Positions 1-8,297 of a DNA stretch of 64,000 nt are shown piece by piece. The stretch is from contig CAJNCV010000011.1 of assembly GCA_905221385.1 (NCBI GenBank), forward strand, positions 1 through 64,000. The letters run 5' to 3'. Source of the DNA: a bacterium. Its GTDB lineage: Bacteria > Bacillota > Bacilli > Lactobacillales > Streptococcaceae. Positions within the stretch are counted from its first letter, which is position 1. Each line of letters opens with the position of its first letter. The notes under the pieces were generated by a model. It was not told the DNA's origin. It searched no databases and was given only the letters and a program-made list of their open reading frames with translations. Position numbers and translations under genes: made by a program.

Positions 1-125
1 TCTGTTTGGTATTGAGCCATGAGGCGTTTCAAAGCGCCACGTTGGTCAAAGGCAAGAGCTGAGATAATGCCATTTTCATCTGAAAGTTTTTCTAAGCGTG
101 CACGTTTTTGTTCTGTTAAAACCAT
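1..125 (-). CDS. lacD: Tagatose 1,6-diphosphate aldolase, N-terminal fragment (cut by window edge)
   Basis: The first 41 or so codons of an aldolase run off the left edge. The visible protein starts [19 protein letters not shown] and continues into an [14 protein letters not shown] stretch, the typical opening of LacD-type class I aldolases. LacD cleaves tagatose 1,6-bisphosphate into dihydroxyacetone phosphate and glyceraldehyde 3-phosphate, the last step of the tagatose pathway. It is the last visible gene of the lac cluster and starts one base after the lacC stop codon, so the two are probably translationally coupled. Only the amino end can be judged here. Confidence 0.88.
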   Translation of the reverse strand, partial: MVLTEQKRARLEKLSDENGIISALAFDQRGALKRLMAQYQT

Positions 126-126
126 T

Positions 127-1056
127 TTATACCTCTTTTACTATTAATTGATCATATAGAGCTTGATAGTTGGCCATATTGACATGACCTGTCATCTTTT
201 CTTGAGCGTTGAGCATACCAAGGACATTAGCCTTGATGAGGAGTTCTGCATCCGATTCCTTATGAAGAAGTCCTGATGAAATACCTGCAACAGTAGAATC
301 TCCAGATCCGACAGGATTGACCACCTGAATTCTTGGAATATCTACCTTGTAGAAAGTATCACCATGTTTTGCAAAAGCACCATTTGCACCAAGTGACACG
401 ATAATCCACTCAATCCCTGCAAATAGAGGCTCTTGAAGAACTTCTTTTAATTCATCCAAATCCTCAGAAACTTCTTTCCCAAGAAGCTGAGACAATTCTT
501 CGTTATTTGGTTTAATAACTGTTGGTTTATGTGGTGATTCAAGAACCGCCTGAAGGGCAGCACCTGAGCAGTCTAGAACAACTGGTTTTCCTGTGCGATT
601 AGCAAGTTCTACTAAGCTTGCATAGTAGTCAACTGGAAGACCTGCTGGCAGACTACCAGAGATGGCTACTACTTCCACAGTGTCAAGGAGATTTTCGAAA
701 TGAACCAAGAAATCTTGCCCTTCTTGTTCCAAAACTTCAGGCCCTTTTTCAAGGATTTCTGTTTGGTTGTCTCCGTGGAGAATAGCGATACAGTTACGAG
801 TCTCTCCTTGAATGGAGAAGAAACGTTTCGTTACTTTATCGTCGATATGCTCTACTAAAAACTCTCCAAGTTTACCACCGACCAAACCAGTAGCAACAAC
901 AGAATCTCCAAATTCTGAAAGAACTCGTGTAACATTGAGACCTTTACCACCAGCTGTCTTGGTCACGTCCACCACACGATTGACAGTGTCAATTTTTAAT
1001 TCATCCAAAGGATAAGAAATATCAATGGATGGATTCATTGTGACTGTTAAAATCAT
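127..1056 (-). CDS. lacC: Tagatose-6-phosphate kinase LacC
   Basis: This is a 309-aa PfkB-family sugar kinase that phosphorylates tagatose 6-phosphate to the 1,6-bisphosphate in the cytoplasm. Visible family marks are the [10 protein letters not shown] substrate and glycine motif near residues 35-44 and the C-terminal NPVGSGDS signature with the catalytic Asp at about 253. Length matches LacC. It lies between lacB (10-bp gap) and lacD. 1-Phosphofructokinase is a close relative, but the LacA/LacB/LacD neighbours fix the substrate as tagatose 6-phosphate. Confidence 0.95.
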   Translation of the reverse strand: MILTVTMNPSIDISYPLDELKIDTVNRVVDVTKTAGGKGLNVTRVLSEFGDSVVATGLVGGKLGEFLVEHIDDKVTKRFFSIQGETRNCIAILHGDNQTEILEKGPEVLEQEGQDFLVHFENLLDTVEVVAISGSLPAGLPVDYYASLVELANRTGKPVVLDCSGAALQAVLESPHKPTVIKPNNEELSQLLGKEVSEDLDELKEVLQEPLFAGIEWIIVSLGANGAFAKHGDTFYKVDIPRIQVVNPVGSGDSTVAGISSGLLHKESDAELLIKANVLGMLNAQEKMTGHVNMANYQALYDQLIVKEV

Positions 1057-1066
1057 GCGTCACCTC

Positions 1067-1582
1067 TTAGTCGTGGTATTCACCACGGTCCCATTTTTCA
1101 AGGAATTCTGTAAAGAAGTTTGCATCTGCTTGATGAGCATTGTGAGTTTCAACGTGCTCGATTTTAGCAATCAATTTTTTGTTTTCTTCTGATGGTTTGT
1201 ATTCAGCTTTGATGAAAGCTTCGATGATATCGCACATAAGCAATTCACCAGTGATTTTACCACCAAAACCGATAACGTTGGCGTTCAATTGTTCTTTAGC
1301 ATAAAGGGCTGTTGTCATATCACGAACTAATGCAGAACGAACTCCTGGAACTTTATTTACAGCGTTGTTGATACCAACACCAGTACCACAGATACATACC
1401 CCAAGATCAGCTTGACCGCTTGTAACGGCTTCACCAACTTTTTTACCAAAGATTGGGTAGTGAGTACGTGTGTGGTCATATGTACCAAAGTCGATGACTT
1501 CATATCCTTTTGATTTCAAAAATTCTGAAACCGCCATTTTTTCATCTGTTACGATGTGGTCACATCCAATTGCAATTCTCAT
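1067..1582 (-). CDS. lacB: Galactose-6-phosphate isomerase subunit LacB
   Basis: This 171-aa RpiB/LacAB-family subunit isomerises galactose 6-phosphate to tagatose 6-phosphate together with LacA. The CGTGVGINN motif places the catalytic-type cysteine at about residue 65, and the N-terminal GCDH motif is present. LacB normally supplies the catalytic Cys of the heteromer, which agrees with what is seen here. It sits 30 bp after lacA in the same transcript. The 171-aa length is the usual one for the family. Confidence 0.96.
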   Translation of the reverse strand: MRIAIGCDHIVTDEKMAVSEFLKSKGYEVIDFGTYDHTRTHYPIFGKKVGEAVTSGQADLGVCICGTGVGINNAVNKVPGVRSALVRDMTTALYAKEQLNANVIGFGGKITGELLMCDIIEAFIKAEYKPSEENKKLIAKIEHVETHNAHQADANFFTEFLEKWDRGEYHD

Positions 1583-1612
1583 TTTTAACTTACCTTTCTT
1601 ACTGTAATCTAA

Positions 1613-2038
1613 TTAGCACATTTTGTTCAACATGTCGACCCGAATTTGGTGACGACCACCGTCGTATTTACCGTTAACAAATCCTTTGGCGATGTTCTTA
1701 GCCAATTCATCACCAACGATTTCTGCACCCATAGTAATCATACGAGAGTTGTTGTGTCCACGAGTCATATATGCTGAACGTTCATCTGAAACTTCTGCAG
1801 CAACCATTCCTTTGATTTTAGTTGCGACCATAAATGGACCAGCTCCATAAGCATCAATCACGATGCCAAGGTTTTGTTCTTCTTTGTTTACTTCTGCAGC
1901 AACAGCAAGAGTCACATCAACAAAGTCTTGACCTTCAGCTGTAACATCCACAACGTGGAAATTTTCTTTTTCCAAGAAGTCTTTCACAACTTCTTTCAAT
2001 CTCAAACCTGCAGCATCTGCACCAATGATAATAGACAT
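1613..2038 (-). CDS. lacA: Galactose-6-phosphate isomerase subunit LacA
   Basis: This 141-aa RpiB/LacAB-family protein is the partner of LacB in the galactose-6-phosphate isomerase. It begins [13 protein letters not shown]. It has [10 protein letters not shown] where LacB has the Cys-containing CGTGVG motif, as expected for the subunit that lacks the catalytic cysteine. The ATG is preceded by an AAGGAG Shine-Dalgarno sequence. Upstream, at 2219-2283, lie a strong promoter and two LacR-like inverted repeats, so this gene can be the first of its own transcript as well as being read from the PTS genes. Confidence 0.96.
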   Translation of the reverse strand: MSIIIGADAAGLRLKEVVKDFLEKENFHVVDVTAEGQDFVDVTLAVAAEVNKEEQNLGIVIDAYGAGPFMVATKIKGMVAAEVSDERSAYMTRGHNNSRMITMGAEIVGDELAKNIAKGFVNGKYDGGRHQIRVDMLNKMC

Positions 2039-2218
2039 ATTGTTTACTCCTTTTTATTTTTCTAGGCTAGTAAAGACTTTTATGACCTAAAAAAGACTTT
2101 CTAGCAGTTTATTGACAAATTTGATTGAATGAGATGAATAACACCTTATCCAAGTCCAGGAAATCAAGTTCCTAGAAAGAAACTTTCTCTGCGATAGAGA
2201 ATATAACAAGTGATTATT

Positions 2219-2233
2219 TGTTCGTTATAAACA
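2219..2233 (-). promoter_or_regulatory. LacR-like operator candidate 1 upstream of lacA
   Basis: The inverted repeat TGTTCGTTATAAACA has TGTTY and RAACA half-sites. It lies downstream of the -10 box of the lacA promoter, where a repressor would block transcription. DeoR-family LacR proteins of Gram-positive cocci bind TGTTT-type sites. No lacR gene is present in this window, so the binding protein is inferred. Confidence 0.5.
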
Positions 2234-2241
2234 TCATTTGT

Positions 2242-2253
2242 TGTTTACAAACA
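2242..2253 (-). promoter_or_regulatory. LacR-like operator candidate 2 upstream of lacA
   Basis: The 12-bp sequence TGTTTACAAACA is almost a perfect palindrome. It lies just downstream of the -10 box (2255-2260) and 8 bp from the other TGTTY...RAACA repeat. Two similar half-site pairs at the transcription start strongly suggest repressor control of lacABCD. Confidence 0.55.
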
Positions 2254-2254
2254 T

Positions 2255-2283
2255 AATATACTCCTATTTTTATAAAAAGTCAA
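2255..2283 (-). promoter_or_regulatory. Promoter of lacABCD
   Basis: On the minus strand, TTGACT (2278-2283) and TATATT (2255-2260) are separated by exactly 17 bp. This is a near-consensus sigma-A promoter. It lies between the mutarotase gene and lacA, about 220 bp upstream of lacA, leaving a long leader that contains small hairpins around 2170-2205. Confidence 0.8.
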
Positions 2284-2313
2284 CAGTAAATGTTTGTTTT
2301 TGTGGTTTTTTAT

Positions 2314-3210
2314 CTAAAATATTTCAATATCAAAACCAATTTGATCCACTTGACCAGCTTCTAAGAGACGAACGTTTTTCTTACCTTCTAAATGATCTCC
2401 TTCTTCAAGAGATGTTGACAAGCCAGACCATGGTTCAAAGGCAATGAATGGTCCCTTATTCAAAGTTGACCAAATGATGAGATTTGAGAACTCTTGGAAG
2501 TGTACTTTTAATCCCTTCTCATGCTTACGAGAACGAAGGGCAATTGTTCTGGATTGCAACTCATCCAAAGTCACTGCATCAACACTAAACAGATCGTAAC
2601 TGAGATCCACTTCCTTTTGTGAATCCAACCATGGATTTCTATCTCGGAAATCCAACATGCCTGTTTCTGGGAATGGACGCGGAACAGAGCAATTCTCTTC
2701 CTTCTCAAATTCTAAATAGTAGTCTTCATAAGTTTCGCCATCTAGAAGAGGGCAATTAAAGCCTGGATGTCCACCAATAAAGTATGGCATGACTTTGCTA
2801 GTTTCTTTATTAAAGACTTTGTATTGGGTACGAACGGTCTTGCCAGTAACCCTATAAGTGATTTCAAGTCGAAAATGATAAGGATAGTTTTGATAAGTAT
2901 TCTCATCATCTTCGATAGCAAAGGTTACACTGTTTTCTGTTTGATCAACCAACTCAAATTCTTTTTTACGGACCAAACCGTGACGAGGAATGTTTCCTTT
3001 CGTCTCCGTTCCATCTGCATGACTGTAGAAGGCTGTATCTTCTCTTAAAGAGCCGCAGATTGGAAAAAGTACTGGAGCTTGCCCACTCCAATAGGTGGCA
3101 TCTCCTTGCCACAAGTACTCAACGCCATCCCGATCCTTAATAGACGACAAGGCACCACCAAAAGTTTTAAATTGGACCGTCAATTGCTCTGATTTTATTT
3201 CAATTACCAT
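2314..3210 (-). CDS. Aldose 1-epimerase family protein, LacX type (galactose mutarotase-like)
   Basis: This 298-aa protein has the galactose-mutarotase-like beta-sandwich fold of the LacX/YeaD subgroup. Candidate catalytic residues are His77 (PRHGLVRK), His148 (IGGHPGFN) and the Glu in FIAFEPWSG. It would interconvert anomers of a hexose or hexose phosphate. LacX proteins commonly lie in streptococcal and lactococcal lac clusters. It sits between the EIIC gene and lacA, in line with a role in galactose use. The substrate, free sugar or sugar phosphate, cannot be told from sequence. Confidence 0.85.
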   Translation of the reverse strand: MVIEIKSEQLTVQFKTFGGALSSIKDRDGVEYLWQGDATYWSGQAPVLFPICGSLREDTAFYSHADGTETKGNIPRHGLVRKKEFELVDQTENSVTFAIEDDENTYQNYPYHFRLEITYRVTGKTVRTQYKVFNKETSKVMPYFIGGHPGFNCPLLDGETYEDYYLEFEKEENCSVPRPFPETGMLDFRDRNPWLDSQKEVDLSYDLFSVDAVTLDELQSRTIALRSRKHEKGLKVHFQEFSNLIIWSTLNKGPFIAFEPWSGLSTSLEEGDHLEGKKNVRLLEAGQVDQIGFDIEIF

Positions 3211-3240
3211 TATTTTCTCCGATTTCTTGATAGTTTATAA

Positions 3241-3286
3241 AAAACTAGGCTGTCACTCCCCATTAGGAAACTGACAACCTAGTTTT
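3241..3286 (-). terminator. Hairpin between EIIC gene and mutarotase gene
   Basis: The arms AAAACTAGG and CCTAGTTTT, with an adjoining TGTCA/TGACA pair, form a stem followed on the minus strand by a short T-run. It looks like a partial terminator inside the operon. It could lower expression of the downstream sugar-phosphate genes from the PTS promoter. Confidence 0.55.
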
Positions 3287-3312
3287 CACAATTTACATTT
3301 TATAGGAGCGAA

Positions 3313-4788
3313 TTATTTAGCATTTGCTGCGTATTCTTCATTACGTTTAATCATTTGTTTTCTATACCAAGCAAAGATACCTACATAGAATACAAGGAAG
3401 ACTACTGCGCCAAGGATTGCTTTAATATCACCTGTTGTGGCATTACCAATTGCCCAACCAAGAAGTTTTTCGATTGGTCCTTCAAGAGTTGAGTGAGTAA
3501 TCAATTGAGTTTGACTCACACCTTCTGGGAAGGCACCCACCCCTTTAGCAAGTTCAGTTGCAAATGGTGCAATAAGTGTACCTGAAAGAAGGAAGAGTGG
3601 CAACAAGAGAGTTCCGAAGATGATCATACGGAGCAATTTACCACGAGTAACAACCAAGAGAGCTGGAGTCACACCCATAGCGATGATACCTGCAAGTGGC
3701 AAGATACCATTTCCGACGTTTGAAAGAAGCACAGCTTCTACTAGCATGATTGGAGCAAGTACGTTGGCACAAGCCCAGATTTCAGCACGACCAGCGATGA
3801 AAGGCCAGTCAAGACCGATGTTGAATTTACGTCCTTGAAGACGTTTAGTAGCAACGTTTGTAATACCTTGTGAAAGTGGTTCTACGGCTGCAATGAACCA
3901 AGATCCGATAAGTGAGAAGAGCTCCAAGGAGACACCGGCAGTCAAACCGAGGCTCAACCAACCTTTAATAACAAGTTCCCATTTATCGGCTCCTTCTACA
4001 CCAGCAACTGGGTGTGGAGTTCCCATCAAACCAATAACGATACCAAGAATGAAACCAATGAAGAATTTAGATCCCCAGAAACCGATTTTCTTGTTCAATT
4101 TTGCAGCATCAAAGTCATATTTATCAAGACCTGGCAATACTTTATCGAAGATCTTATCCAAAACCATGATAACTGGGTTCATCATGTAGTTCATGTGAGT
4201 TGAAGTCATTGGTGATGAACTTGGTGCATTAAGAAGGTCGTCGAATGTTGGTTTCATCAAGTCAGAGTTGATGATTTTCAAAACACCTACAAGCACAACT
4301 GCTGCAGTTGCGATGAAAAGTGAAACTCCTTGGCTAACACCATTATTGTCTGCATACCATTTAATCAAAAGACCAGTGATTGACAAGTGCCAGATATCGA
4401 AGATATCGACGTCAAGTGTGTCCGTTTTCTTCATTGCAAGCATCACAACGTTGACAATCAGCATCACAAGCAAGAAGTAAAGTGTCCATGCAGAACCCCA
4501 GGTGATTGTAGCAAGCGGTGCCCAACCAACGTCAGTGATGTTCAACTGAATACCTGTGTTTTCAACGAATTTCGCAAGTGATGCTGAAAAAGCTCCGTTG
4601 AGCATACCGATGATGGCACCGATACCAGTAAGAGCGATGGCAAGTTTGATACCACCTTCAAGTGCTTTGGAGAATTTCACTCCAAAAAGTAGAGCCAATA
4701 CTGTCAAGATGATCAGCATGATGATAGGACCACCCATTTCCAAGACTGGCTTGAAAATCTTATTGGCTAGTTCGATAATGACATCCAT
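3313..4788 (-). CDS. PTS galactitol-family permease, EIIC component (probable galactose transport)
   Basis: This 491-aa polytopic membrane protein of the PTS-Gat (galactitol) EIIC family starts MDVIIELANKIFKPVLEMGG and has many hydrophobic segments and the long GatC-type loops. It forms the sugar channel and binding site and imports and phosphorylates its sugar together with the EIIA and EIIB encoded just upstream. Because the operon continues into galactose-6-phosphate isomerase, galactose rather than galactitol is the likely substrate, as reported for a similar cluster in S. gordonii. The 44-bp gap to the EIIB gene contains a clear RBS. Confidence 0.88.
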   Translation of the reverse strand: MDVIIELANKIFKPVLEMGGPIIMLIILTVLALLFGVKFSKALEGGIKLAIALTGIGAIIGMLNGAFSASLAKFVENTGIQLNITDVGWAPLATITWGSAWTLYFLLVMLIVNVVMLAMKKTDTLDVDIFDIWHLSITGLLIKWYADNNGVSQGVSLFIATAAVVLVGVLKIINSDLMKPTFDDLLNAPSSSPMTSTHMNYMMNPVIMVLDKIFDKVLPGLDKYDFDAAKLNKKIGFWGSKFFIGFILGIVIGLMGTPHPVAGVEGADKWELVIKGWLSLGLTAGVSLELFSLIGSWFIAAVEPLSQGITNVATKRLQGRKFNIGLDWPFIAGRAEIWACANVLAPIMLVEAVLLSNVGNGILPLAGIIAMGVTPALLVVTRGKLLRMIIFGTLLLPLFLLSGTLIAPFATELAKGVGAFPEGVSQTQLITHSTLEGPIEKLLGWAIGNATTGDIKAILGAVVFLVFYVGIFAWYRKQMIKRNEEYAANAK

Positions 4789-4832
4789 AATAGTTCCTCC
4801 CTTTATTTTTATGGAATCTTACAAAATAATAA

Positions 4833-5138
4833 TTAGCTTAGTCCGTGTTCCTTGATAGCTGCCTCAATATTGTCAAATACAGGAGCGCTCATTGCTGGAA
4901 TACGGAACAAGATTGGTCCAGCTTCAATTACTGGAATTTCTGGTTCAAAACCAAGATCAGTAGCAGCGATTGGTGTAAAGATATCATATCCTTTGATAAG
5001 GTCTTCGTTTACATCTTTTACCATAACTGCATCGCAGTGAACATCATAACCACGATTTGAAAGCTCTTCTTCTAGAGCACTTTTAATTTGGTGACTTGAG
5101 TTAACACCTGCACCGCAGGCAGCAAGAATTTTAATCAT
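4833..5138 (-). CDS. PTS galactitol-family EIIB component
   Basis: This is a 101-aa cytoplasmic EIIB of the galactitol family. The phosphorylated cysteine is Cys8 in the loop AACGAGVNSS, the typical EIIB active site. It accepts phosphate from EIIA and passes it to the sugar bound by EIIC. The gene is in the middle of the EIIA-EIIB-EIIC order. Length and motif are normal for GatB-type proteins. Confidence 0.9.
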   Translation of the reverse strand: MIKILAACGAGVNSSHQIKSALEEELSNRGYDVHCDAVMVKDVNEDLIKGYDIFTPIAATDLGFEPEIPVIEAGPILFRIPAMSAPVFDNIEAAIKEHGLS

Positions 5139-5175
5139 TAGGATTTCCTCCGATTTTATTTTTTAATAGACACGA

Positions 5176-5652
5176 TTAAGCTGTTGCTTCAGCTATATAA
5201 GCATAAAGTTTTTCTGGTTCAGAAATTTTTGATAAGTCTTCCAGATGGCTATTCCCTGTGAAAAAGTCCATCAACTGAGCAAGAATATTAGTTTGACTCG
5301 AGCTTGAATTGTTAATGATAAAGAAGAGTAGAGATACTTCTACTTCTCTATCAGGAGCAATCATATTGTGAAAAGTAACTGGTTTCTCTAATCGAACAAC
5401 CACTACTTTCTCAGCAAGGTTATGAACAATATCTGTATGAGGAATCGCAACATTTGGTAGATCTTTCCCCAAAAATTCCATATCTAAGCCAGTTGGAAAT
5501 GACTTTTCACGCGTGATCAAGGCTTCACGATAAGTTGGAGTAACAATTTCTCGTTCTTCCAACAAGCTTGCTACCTGATCAAAGAGTTGTTCTTGATTAT
5601 CCGCTTCTAAGCAAAACACTAGGTTTTTGTCAAAGAAATGATCTAATCCCAT
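5176..5652 (-). CDS. PTS EIIA component, fructose/mannitol-galactitol type
   Basis: This 158-aa EIIA_2 domain protein has the active-site His at about residue 72 in PNVAIPHTD. It transfers phosphate from HPr to the EIIB protein. It is the first gene of the operon and lies just downstream of a promoter carrying a CcpA site, so the entire galactose PTS-tagatose pathway appears to be under carbon catabolite repression. Confidence 0.9.
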   Translation of the reverse strand: MGLDHFFDKNLVFCLEADNQEQLFDQVASLLEEREIVTPTYREALITREKSFPTGLDMEFLGKDLPNVAIPHTDIVHNLAEKVVVVRLEKPVTFHNMIAPDREVEVSLLFFIINNSSSSQTNILAQLMDFFTGNSHLEDLSKISEPEKLYAYIAEATA

Positions 5653-5689
5653 AACATTTTCCCTTCTTTCAATTATCTTTTATGCTATA

Positions 5690-5718
5690 AGTATAACACT
5701 ATATGAAATCGTTGTCAA
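5690..5718 (-). promoter_or_regulatory. Promoter of the galactose PTS operon
   Basis: On the minus strand, TTGACA (5713-5718) and TATACT (5690-5695) are separated by exactly 17 bp. It lies about 40 bp upstream of the EIIA start codon. The spacer overlaps a perfect cre site. Confidence 0.88.
5703..5717. promoter_or_regulatory. Catabolite responsive element (CcpA site)
   Basis: ATGAAATCGTTGTCA matches the consensus WTGNAANCGNWNNCW at every fixed position. It overlaps the -35 box and spacer of the galactose PTS promoter, where bound CcpA would block RNA polymerase. This predicts repression of the operon by glucose. Confidence 0.82.
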
Positions 5719-5766
5719 TAATTTTTGTTTTATTTTGTTCATTTTTTTGTAATTTTTGTTTTATTT
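5719..5766. repeat. 17-bp direct repeat upstream of the galactose PTS promoter
   Basis: TAATTTTTGTTTTATTT occurs at 5719-5735 and again, identically, at 5750-5766. The copies are 31 bp apart, close to three helical turns, and lie directly upstream of the -35 box. The arrangement fits a dimeric activator or repressor binding one face of the DNA, but the AT-rich sequence could also act as an UP element. Confidence 0.5.
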
Positions 5767-5808
5767 AAAGAATACAATCAATATCAAACATTCTTGTTAT
5801 AAAATACA

Positions 5809-5834
5809 CAAAAAAAGAAGGCCCAAGCCTTCTT
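5809..5834 (-). terminator. Terminator after licC
   Basis: On the minus strand an 8-bp stem AAGAAGGC/GCCTTCTT with a TTGG loop is followed by a run of T. It ends the lic1 transcript. Confidence 0.85.
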
Positions 5835-5842
5835 CTCTTTCC

Positions 5843-6532
5843 TTACTCAATAGTAGATAAAATCTCTTCTAACTTATGGTAATCTTTTACACTATCAATT
5901 TCATAGATGCTATTTCCTTCTAATTCTTCCACATAGACATCCAATTCTTTGATATTATCCTTAACCATGTTATCCCAGTAGAGGTCAACAAATTCACCAC
6001 TTTCGTAAACTTTGTCAATAAAGCCAACAATCTTCTCAGCAGTTGGTGCATCCCAGAATGAAACTCCGCTCAGAATGCGACCAGCCTTGCTGTCAACAAT
6101 AATGTCTTGAACCTTGTAGTCATCACCATAAACCAAGAACCATTCATTCTCACAGTCTTCACGATAAACACTGAAATAGGTAGAACGTTTAAGATCGTTT
6201 CGAAACATATTTTTAAAAAGATAGTTATCTGCATCAATGACATAGCTGTTTGCCAAGTCTTCTTTTACGAGGTAAAGTGAGTAAAAATTGTTGTAATCAG
6301 CATACTTGTCGTTAAAAACTAAACGGACACCATACTTTTCTTTTAGGTAGTCAAATTGTTCTTTGAGGTAACCAACAACGATGATAATCTCATCAATTCC
6401 TCTCTCTTTCAGAAACTCGATTTGGTATTCTACCAAGGGTTTTTGATTAACCTTGACCAAAGCTTTCGGGGTATTTTCAGTCATAGGGCGCAGACGAGTT
6501 CCTAAGCCCGCTGCTAAAATAATCGCTTTCAC
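5843..6532 (-). CDS. licC: Choline-phosphate cytidylyltransferase LicC
   Basis: This 229-aa nucleotidyltransferase makes CDP-choline from CTP and phosphocholine in the cytoplasm. CDP-choline is the donor for phosphocholine on teichoic acids. The N-terminal GLGTRLRPMTENTPK signature (residues 9-23) binds the nucleotide, and a VIDADNYLF metal-binding segment follows. It is the last gene of tarI-tarJ-licA-licB-licC, and the gene order supports the substrate. Length equals the pneumococcal enzyme. Confidence 0.95.
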   Translation of the reverse strand: MKAIILAAGLGTRLRPMTENTPKALVKVNQKPLVEYQIEFLKERGIDEIIIVVGYLKEQFDYLKEKYGVRLVFNDKYADYNNFYSLYLVKEDLANSYVIDADNYLFKNMFRNDLKRSTYFSVYREDCENEWFLVYGDDYKVQDIIVDSKAGRILSGVSFWDAPTAEKIVGFIDKVYESGEFVDLYWDNMVKDNIKELDVYVEELEGNSIYEIDSVKDYHKLEEILSTIE

Positions 6533-6543
6533 ACGAATCTCCT

Positions 6544-7422
6544 TTATTCTTTAATAATAATATAAACACCAGCCATAACAATAAGTGAAGTGATGATTGT
6601 CAGCATATCTAGCGGTGCACCCAAGAAAATAACTGCAAATAAGACAGTCCAGACTACATAGCTCACATTCAAGCCTGTCGCTTTCGCAGGTTGTAAGCGA
6701 TTAATGGCGATATAATAAGCTAAGTAGGAAATCATATTAAAGGCCGCAAAGACAAGCAAGAGGCCTAGTAACTGCCCATCTGCCACTTCTGTAAACGAAT
6801 GGTGAGAAAAGAGCACAATCACAAGATAGGACAAGAATGAGGTCACTTGTCGGATTAACAAGGCTTCAATTTCACTTAAATCACTTTCCATAGCATAGGA
6901 GCTGAGAACACTTTCGCTCCCCCAGGCAATGGCACAGATAAGGGCACAAAGAATCCCAATGTAAAACGAGTTAACTTGTTCAACCTTGTAGGTTTGAGCA
7001 ATGATCGCTGCAATAATCAAGAAAACACCGAATACTGTATTCTTTGAAACCTTGTGTTTCAAAATGAAGAAGGCTAGCAAAACTGAGACTGCTGGGTAAA
7101 TAGCCGATACAGATGAAGCTAGAGAACTACCGATATACTTAACCGCATAAAGATTGGCCTGCATACCAATAGGTCCTGCTAGCAAAGCTCCGATAATAAC
7201 ACTGACATTTCGAATATTTAGGAAAATCGAGAGTCGAACTTTTCCTTCTTTTACCAAAAGAAAGGCTAACAAGATAAAGATACTCAAGAAATCATGAGCA
7301 GCAGCCACTACAAAAGGGGAAAGATTGGTAAAAATCGAAAAGATATAAGAACTAATTGTCAGACCTAGCCCCCAGAAGATACCTGAGAGCAGACCAAAAG
7401 AAACACCATTTTTATTCTTCAT
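6544..7422 (-). CDS. licB: Choline transporter LicB (DMT family)
   Basis: This 292-aa integral membrane protein has about ten hydrophobic segments of the drug/metabolite transporter (EamA) type. In this position of the lic1 operon it is the choline importer. I chose the ATG at 7422 (MKNKNGVSFG) because GGAGG lies five bases upstream. The start at 7434 would overlap licA and has no RBS. The gene starts right at the licA stop codon and is probably translationally coupled. Confidence 0.92.
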   Translation of the reverse strand: MKNKNGVSFGLLSGIFWGLGLTISSYIFSIFTNLSPFVVAAAHDFLSIFILLAFLLVKEGKVRLSIFLNIRNVSVIIGALLAGPIGMQANLYAVKYIGSSLASSVSAIYPAVSVLLAFFILKHKVSKNTVFGVFLIIAAIIAQTYKVEQVNSFYIGILCALICAIAWGSESVLSSYAMESDLSEIEALLIRQVTSFLSYLVIVLFSHHSFTEVADGQLLGLLLVFAAFNMISYLAYYIAINRLQPAKATGLNVSYVVWTVLFAVIFLGAPLDMLTIITSLIVMAGVYIIIKE

Positions 7423-7423
7423 C

Positions 7424-8281
7424 CTAACCTCCATAATAAGTCAGACCCTCGACAGCTCTTTGGTAACGATTGATACCGTAATCTCCAAAATCAGCCCCTT
7501 GAGCTTCTTTATACACTGTCCACAAACTCCAGATGGTATCTTGTAAGATTTTATAGATTCGAATCTTTTCACGAGATACTGGAGTTTTGTCACTCTCATA
7601 GTAGGTTAGAAAATCTTCTTCTTCCTGATTTGTAAATTCAGACTCCAAAAAGAGAGCTGCCAAATCCCACATCGGGTCATTCATAGAAGAGTATTCCCAG
7701 TCGATCAAATACATGCGTCCTTGGGGTGACTCGATAAAGTTTTCTGGTACCAAGTCGATATGACAAGACTTTCTGTCAACTCCCAAATCAGCCAACCTTT
7801 TCTCGAGCGAAAAGACTTCTTTTCTCACAGCTTCATAATTGGTGTAAGGGATATTTCCCTCAATCAAGGATTCATATTTTCTGATTTCCTCAAATGGAGC
7901 AAACTCTCCTCTTAGCTCTTTTCCTGAATCATGAATGGTTTGTAAAATTGGTGCAATCTTTTTAAACTTGGACTTGATTGATGTTGAATCAAGAGTTACT
8001 GCTGATTCGATGTACTCATTGACCTTAATTCCTGACTCTATATCAAAGAGATAATTATTGACATCAAGATTCAAGTCTTTCAACAATTCAAGATTGTATT
8101 TTTCATCTTGACGATTGATGAGCTTTTCAGTTCCTTTTCCGAAAAATTTAACGATATAGGGTTTGGAGGTTGTTTTAACCAAGTAGTTTTGGTTGGTCAT
8201 GCCACCCAGTTGTTCAACACTAAGGACTTCCTCTTCTTCAGATAGCAAAGAAGAAATTTTTTCTCTAATGAGTTTCTCCAC
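7424..8281 (-). CDS. licA: Choline kinase LicA
   Basis: This 285-aa protein of the choline/ethanolamine kinase and APH fold phosphorylates choline. The Brenner-type catalytic motif HIDLVPENF lies at residues 174-182 and the metal-binding LIDWEYSSMNDP at about 192-203. It lies between tarJ and licB and supplies phosphocholine to LicC. The presence of licA, licB and licC together indicates that the cell decorates its teichoic acids with choline. Confidence 0.95.
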   Translation of the reverse strand: MEKLIREKISSLLSEEEEVLSVEQLGGMTNQNYLVKTTSKPYIVKFFGKGTEKLINRQDEKYNLELLKDLNLDVNNYLFDIESGIKVNEYIESAVTLDSTSIKSKFKKIAPILQTIHDSGKELRGEFAPFEEIRKYESLIEGNIPYTNYEAVRKEVFSLEKRLADLGVDRKSCHIDLVPENFIESPQGRMYLIDWEYSSMNDPMWDLAALFLESEFTNQEEEDFLTYYESDKTPVSREKIRIYKILQDTIWSLWTVYKEAQGADFGDYGINRYQRAVEGLTYYGG

Positions 8282-8297
8282 AATTAGCCTCCATCTC

